Shown piece after piece: positions 58,418 through 64,000 of a stretch of 64,000 nucleotides of DNA; the first letter of the stretch is position 1; every line of letters begins with the position of its first letter. This DNA is from Epiperipatus broadwayi (Eukaryota; Onychophora; Udeonychophora; Euonychophora; Peripatidae), in the NCBI GenBank assembly GCA_028023455.1, contig JAQFVV010006305.1:301001-365000 (forward strand). Direction: 5' to 3'. Both the position numbers and the translations under genes were made by a program. The notes under the pieces were generated by a model. It saw nothing but the letters and a program-made list of their open reading frames with translations, was not told the DNA's origin and made no database searches.

Positions 58418-61238
58418 TCTGTTGTTTGTAATGCTAAAATAAAAAATATCAAAATCATATTTTTGTAAATATTTTTTTTTAGTAACATCTATAAGATAAA
58501 TAATAACAATAAACGTAAACTATATTCAACAAAGTATAACAGTAGTCGGAGAAAAGAAAGTAAAACTTTTTTAAACAACAACAAATACACACACATATAT
58601 ATATATATAAAATGTCTTCTTTACTTATTAACCATTTTTATAATATATGCTTTTTATGAAATTTAAAAAAACCTGCAGAATTGTACTTTTCTTAGTGGAT
58701 ATTTTTGTGTTACCACTCTTTTTTACTTCAAAAATATACATATGGTGTAACAGTCAAGACACGTGTATCTCGTTAACATAGTGCAGAATTCGAACACCAC
58801 ACAGAACAGCAGCACCATCGAGTAGCGAAGCCACTCATGATACCGAGTTCGAACATAGTTTATCGGTTCCACACTACAATCTACGGAACAACGCCTCTGA
58901 TGCGACATAAGTAAACACTTCCTTAGGCACGGTGGTCAGGGAGATGCACGAGATTCATGGTATTGTTTCCGAGTTGGCCAACAATCAAACGAATATTAAT
59001 TAATATATATAATCGAGGAAATGTCTATAATGGGCATCGAATAAATGAAAACTTAACTACAGACGTATATTTAGAATTATTTATTTACGTATTTAATAAA
59101 AGAAAACATTATTAATGTGATTAATCATATTTTAAATTCAAAGTCTCAACAGCTAATTGATAATATTATATATATAAAAATACATTTATTTATATGGAGC
59201 ATTTATTTATATGAAGGCGTAATCTAGCTACCTAGGGTTCTCGAGTGAGTATTTCTAATGCGTGCTGTAAGGAATTTATACTTTGCACTGCAAGAGTCAT
59301 CAGTAACGGCGGACATACATTTATTTAATAAAATATTTATTTTACGACAAAGGGCAAACATTTATTTGAGAGTATATGACGAAGATAATGCCGAGGCGGA
59401 GTGATAGAGAGAATAATAAACTAAATAAAAGAACATGTGGTACGCTTTAGAAGGGCGATGTAAAATGGCAGCGCTGAAACTGCAATGCCGTGAATAAGTT
59501 TTAAGGGTTTCGGGTTGGTCTCTGCCGCGACACAAAGAGGTAAGGTGTCACATGAGCATAACCAGGGACAAGCGGTCCGTGTCACAATTTGCCAGCTGGC
59601 TGCGTGACGGTCGTCAAGCCCTACGGGAACATTATCATGTCCGCTTGTGTAGGACGACTGGGTTAATTCAACCCTAGAGAATCCGGAGTATTCACGGCGT
59701 GGAATGAGCCATCGGGGCTTCAAAACATAACACATGTATAATATCTAAAAGATTGTGGCAATATTTAACTAGATTTCAAACTCGGCCCAACATTATCACC
59801 GTTGACGGAAAGAAAATTGGTGACTCTCAAAGAAATGAAATTTACATAATTATTCATTAACATTTAATAATAAAAAAATATCTAAAATTATTACAGCGAG
59901 TATGCCAGCTATTACGGAGGAGTAGATCCTGCATTACAATAACTGATTCTTTGAATGCATGTCGATTTATATGAAATTTAAGTTATTTATAAAAGCAAAT
60001 ATTAATGATAATTCGACACGCATTCACTGTTCAAGCAATTATGGATTTAGCTTTAAAACTAAGATAATTATGAGAAGGTAGTATTTCAATGATAATTATA
60101 AATGAAATGTAGATTTAAGAAATACACACCTAAGAAGTGATAGAGGGAGGGTAAGCTAGATTATGCGAGAAATTTACAGATTACATGAATTCTCAAATTT
60201 TAGTTTCTCAAAATTACAATTTTAACCTTTAGAAGTTATACAAATAATAGGAGATGAGCTATAGCTTATTATTACTAGAGTACTCTATAATTTGGAATAC
60301 ACACACAGGTACCTGTTTTATAAGATGTTTTCGTCCATTGGTTTAATATCAGATTGTTCGTAATTAGAAGTTTTCTTTCTTGTCCTGGGCATGTTGTTTT
60401 ATTGATTTTTTTAACAGCAGCGGCTTTCTTGTTTATTTCAGGCAGCAGATCATTTTGGTGTTTTTACGATGGGCAAGGTGAAGCTCGGCATATAGTGGGC
60501 CATCTCCCGGTGGAGAATAATTTCGGTGCTTACTCGGTCATACCTTGCAGTATTAATTTATTTAAGATATTTTAGACGCTCCACTCGAGAGCAAAGCTAA
60601 AATTCAAGTCCAAGTCTCCAGCAAGTCTAAGATGGCCTCCTTTTTCTTATCTTGATCTTTTAATTTTTCTGTTGAGATATTTTTAGGTTTTATTTATCTT
60701 GCCCTCAGGATAATCAATGCTCTACTGGTTTTAATTAGAAAGAAATTTGCTGTGCTATTGTTTGTTTTTCTTTACATTCGTTAATTACATTCTTTTGGAA
60801 TTTTGCTATAATTAATTTATTATCTGTCACTGACCGATGCTTTTAAATTTTCAAAGACAAAAGGGAATAAAATTATTTTAACTTTAATTAATTATTGCAT
60901 CAGATTTTGTTAGAATTATGATTTAATGAAATTTAAACTAAGCAACAAATACGAACTTTATAAAATTCAAAATAAATGATTAATATTACACAAAATTTAT
61001 TTAGCTAAAAGAAATCTAAATTATATTATTTTATCCATATTTATTGCCTTTAATTTGAGATCGAAATATGTGCGTGTTTATGTTGAATTCTACATATATT
61101 TATACATTTTTAATATTGTTACACACACAATTCGATACCAAAAAGTTTAAATTTGGGTGGGATAGACCGGTCAGTGAGAGACGACAGAAAAAAGGTGAAA
61201 CTTGAGATTTGAATACGAATCTCACTGTTTCAATGGTA

Positions 61239-61621
61239 GAATCTTGTTTGTCTCGTTGAATGTTACGAACAGTACATTACTTGACGCGTTATCTAATTCC
61301 AACTCACTTTACACATATATCTTGTCAACATTTTCCCACTTAAAACTTCAATACAGTATGGTGTAAAAAGTCTGGTAATTATTACTTTACAAAATCTGAA
61401 CATTTCAATACTTTACAATAAAAAGAATGCAATGAAAACAACATTTCCATCCAATTCAAATACATACACCCTCTCACCAGCTGTAACAATTTTATAAACT
61501 GTGCAAATTCGGAAAGTGGGAAAATGTTGACAAGATATATGTGTAAAGTGAGTTGGAATTAGATAACGTGTCAAGTAACGTACTGTTCGTAACATTCAAC
61601 GAGACAAACAAGATTCTACTG
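61239..61621. repeat. Inverted repeat nested inside the palindromic element
   Basis: A segment of about 100 bp (61,239-61,341, with GTAGAATCTTGTTTGTCTCG and TCTTGTCAACATTTTCCCAC) is inverted at about 61,510-61,616. The spacer is about 170 bp. It adjoins the inner end of the right arm and has no counterpart at the left arm. Confidence 0.75.
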
Positions 61622-61949
61622 TGTGTATATTTTTGAAGTAAAAAAGAGCTGTAACACAAAAATATCCAGTAAGAACAGTACAATTATGCACGGTTTTTTT
61701 AAATTTCATAAAAAGCATATTTTATAAACATGGTTAATAAGTAAAGTAGACATTTTATATATATGTGTGTGTGTGGTTGTTGTTGTTTAAAAAAGTTTTA
61801 GTTTCTTTCTTTTCTCCAACTACTATTATACTTTGTTGAATATAGTTTACGTTTATTGTTATCATTTATTTTATAGATGTTACTAAAAAAAAATATTTAC
61901 AAAAATACGATTTTGATATTTTTTTTTTTAGCATTACAAACAACAGAAC

Positions 61950-62000
61950 ACTAACCCTAAAACTAAGCCTAAAACTAACTCTAAACCTAACCCTAACAAC
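61950..62000. repeat. Telomere-like 12-mer repeats in the right arm
   Basis: ACTAACCCTAAA, ACTAAGCCTAAA, ACTAACTCTAAA and CCTAACCCTAAC are the inverted copy of the left-arm block with a few substitutions. The two arms diverged after duplication. Confidence 0.8.
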
Positions 62001-62837
62001 TTTTACTTTTTGTTGTCATTCTATTTGAAGTAAAAAATAGTGGTAATATCTGTTTGTGTGTAAAAAAAAAAAAAAAAGTAAAACGAGGACTAAAAAAGTA
62101 AAAAATAGCAGTAACACAATAATATCTGTTTCTCTGTAGAAATAAAATGTAAAAGGAAGACTAAGAAATTTTACTTTTTATTCCGATTATGAGTTTTTAA
62201 ACAAAAAAAAAAGCTGTAACTCCAGTAAAAAAATATTCTATAGAAAATTGATTTTTCTAATAAAGCAAATAAAAAACACGAATCAAATTGTAATTTGTTT
62301 ATTTTATTTTACATTTATTATTATCATTTAATTTGTATATGTTAATAAAAAATAATATTTAAAAAATACAATTTTGTTTTGTTTTTATTTTCGCATTACA
62401 AAAAACACATCAAATGATTAAAATCAACAGCCCGGGAATGGTCATATTTTATAGTGTTAGCGTGAAAACGGCGCCATCGAACGGCATCTTTATCTATAAG
62501 ACAAGCAACATTACTTTTAATAAATTATGTGTAAAAGTATATACTAACAGTTTTTGAATTAAATAACAATAAGAAATAATAGATTATTATTTCATATTAG
62601 ATTGTCAAATTATAACACTATATATATATATAATTATGAATTTAGTTGCTCAGAAGTCCCAACTATTAGTAAACAAACTGGGATTTTTCTAAAAAAATTA
62701 TTCAGCTAGTAATTGATCCAGGAACCTGTAGCTCACATGATGAATATGCATATATGCACAATTAGTTCATTTACAGAAAAACAACTTCATTAACTTTTAA
62801 TATTTTTTGTATAAGATGAGAACCAAAATATTTTTCA

Positions 62838-63010
62838 CACAATCCACCACTCTCCACACTATCTCATATTACTGATACACTTGAACATATATATCTTGAA
62901 AAGATAACGGTGATTATTTATCTTTTCAACATATATGTGTTCAAGTGTATCAGTGATATGAGATAGTGTGGAGACTGGTGGATCGTGTGCAAGTCTGTGC
63001 TCATATACCC
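62838..63010. repeat. Palindrome related to the R500 family
   Basis: The arms at about 62,830-62,905 and 62,913-62,985 are near-perfect inverted copies (CCACACTATCTCATAT, GATACACTTGAACATATA). The following CAAGTCTGTGCTCATATACC parallels AAAGTCTGTTATTCAAATAC at 5,727. It is a partial R500 copy folded on itself. Confidence 0.65.
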
Positions 63011-63138
63011 TATATATATATTACATATATAGACTCAGGTATATAATAAGCTTGTGTATTTCAGTTATTAAAAATGTTTTTGTATTTGCTTAATTTTCAA
63101 AAGCAGTATATTAGTATTCCAATAGTAGTAAAACTTAC

Positions 63139-63182
63139 CCAAATGCTTTTAAACTATTTGATGAAGCATTATCTTCTTTGCT
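63139..63182 (-). CDS. Candidate 44-nt exon near the window edge
   Basis: A pyrimidine-rich acceptor (CTATTGATTTATTTAG) and a perfect donor (GCATTTGG followed by GTAAGT) bound an open segment reading SKEDNASSNSLKAFG, phase 0 in and phase 2 out. Splice signals and composition are good for AT-rich DNA. It lacks a direct phase partner in the window, since the 54,041-54,071 candidate needs phase 0. At least one exon between would therefore be required if all belong to one gene. Confidence 0.45.
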
Positions 63183-63542
63183 CTAAATAAATCAATAGAT
63201 AATAATAATAATAAATGGACTGAAAATAAATGTAATAAATGAAATATATATTTTAAAACTCTATAGTGTAAATTTAAATTTTAATACTGTAAATGTTTAA
63301 CTAATATTCAAACTAATCTCTCAACGTCATATTTCAACTACAACCTGACCTTATTAGATATTCCTAGACTCTTAGAGGCTCATTCACTACATCATAAAAG
63401 TATCAAGAACTTCATATGGTTTTTGTAATCTATTTATTTTTAAGACATGAATACGTTACTATGCAATTATATTTTTAAAATGATAAAAAAAATCAAGTCA
63501 GATGTCACATGATCCAATTTTAATAAAGCTCGTATTTACAAA

Positions 63543-63639
63543 TGTTATATATAAAGTTCGCAAAACAAACTCTTAACAAGCTTTGAGGATATTCTCAAAG
63601 CTTGTTAAGAGTTTGTTTTGCGAACTCTATATATAACAA
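63543..63639. repeat. Near-perfect hairpin, ~45-bp arms, 6-8-nt loop
   Basis: GAGTTTGTTTTGCGAACTCT and its complement, with CAAAGCTTGTTAAGAG next to the loop, form arms at about 63,543-63,588 and 63,595-63,639. There are only one or two mismatches. AT-rich TTATATATA ends continue the symmetry. It could be a very small MITE or the residue of a palindrome-forming repair event. Confidence 0.8.
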
Positions 63640-64000
63640 TTATATCTTTATATTGTCTTAAACTGGTCATATAATATTAAACACATTTCCCACAAAATAA
63701 TTATAATCTTATTTCAAACTTTACTTGAATTGACTATTATTATAAATGCTAAATTAAATATGTAATATTACTAAATAATAGCAAATCACTTAATTCTCTA
63801 TCTTACAAAATATATAATAAAGCAAAAGTTGCTCTCTATTCTAAGATTGAGTAATCAGTAATTGTCAGATGACAATGCACTTAAATCTCCATATTTATTT
63901 CTGGCTTTTCCATCTATTAATAAGATTCATTATGCAAATAATGAATCAAACACCTTTAAAAGCTGAAATTCAAAACAATTTAAAGTTTTGAACCCATATC

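Larger units (their letters stand above)
57551..62809. mobile_element. 5.26-kb palindromic element with ~1.2-kb terminal inverted arms
   Basis: The left arm (57,551-58,744) and right arm (61,622-62,809) are reverse complements at roughly 90-95% by eye. Landmarks are GATGGCGCCATTTTCACGCT, GGTCATATTTTATAGT and complement, and GGATATTTTTGTGTTAC. The interior (58,745-61,621) keeps CpGs, has short frames only and no recognisable transposase. The minus-strand frame 59,421-59,735 (104 codons) is the longest, with no known motif. Each arm contains a telomere-like repeat. It is either a large foldback/TIR transposon or a segmental inverted duplication. Confidence 0.75.

Noticed and set aside
58790-58860. 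tRNA-like TTCGAA motifs
   Set aside because: Two TTCGAAC motifs occur, but no cloverleaf with acceptor and D arms can be drawn.
58367-62000. True chromosome end or internal telomere
   Set aside because: The TTAGGG-like blocks are short, degenerate with a 12-bp period, and lie symmetrically in the arms of an inverted repeat, so they belong to that element.
1-64000. CRISPR arrays, operons, bacterial promoters or phage genes
   Set aside because: The window is eukaryotic in structure; tandem repeats seen lack the spacer pattern of CRISPR arrays.

Overview
The window is AT-rich metazoan DNA (well under one third G+C by eye). It has GT-AG introns, abundant LINEs, Penelope-like elements, foldback and miniature inverted-repeat elements, and microsatellites. 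Nothing bacterial or viral is visible. TTAGGG-related motifs, an RTE-like LINE and GIY-YIG Penelope-like remnants would suit a lophotrochozoan such as a cephalopod mollusc. That placement is an inference from style; no single gene fixes the species.

The only host gene I can support lies on the minus strand and probably crosses the whole window. Its core is one enormous internal exon (11,260-19,248; 7,989 nt, about 2,660 codons) between a good splice acceptor and a good donor. It encodes a mostly disordered, acidic protein with predicted helical segments near both ends. A second exon at 39,812-39,948 joins it in the correct phase across a 20.6-kb intron. Smaller candidate exons lie upstream at 63,139-63,182, 54,041-54,071 and 42,646-42,696, and downstream at 9,220-9,244 and 8,529-8,566. 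They have sensible splice sites and mostly matching phases, but each is weak alone. I do not recognise the protein family.

Intron content by region. 0-11 kb: a LINE 3' end, several small palindromic elements, and copies of a roughly 500-bp repeat family. 19.8-29.8 kb: a nested structure in which an element with imperfect terminal inverted repeats and internal tandem repeats was interrupted by a 1.9-kb insertion and by a near full-length but inactivated LINE (13-bp target duplication). 29.8-31.6 kb: a polypurine microsatellite and a compact Penelope-like remnant with 58-bp inverted termini. 33-35 kb: CpG-retaining DNA of unknown origin. 36.9-39.5 kb: a second GIY-YIG fragment and a tandem/inverted array of the 500-bp family. 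40.5-46.9 kb: a Penelope end, a decayed Jockey/CR1-like LINE and a decayed RTE-like LINE with a Penelope end inserted in it. 47.8-48.3 kb: a coiled-coil ORF with 25-residue repeats. 52.3-53.5 kb: a three-copy element with a perfect 15-bp target duplication. 57.5-62.8 kb: a 5.26-kb element with inverted arms of about 1.2 kb that carry telomere-like 12-mers.

The most interesting items are the giant exon and its tiny satellite exons, the large palindromic element with telomere-like repeats, the series of Penelope ends with hammerhead-like hairpins, and the three-copy element with a clean target duplication. Most short open frames in the window are chance or antisense shadows.
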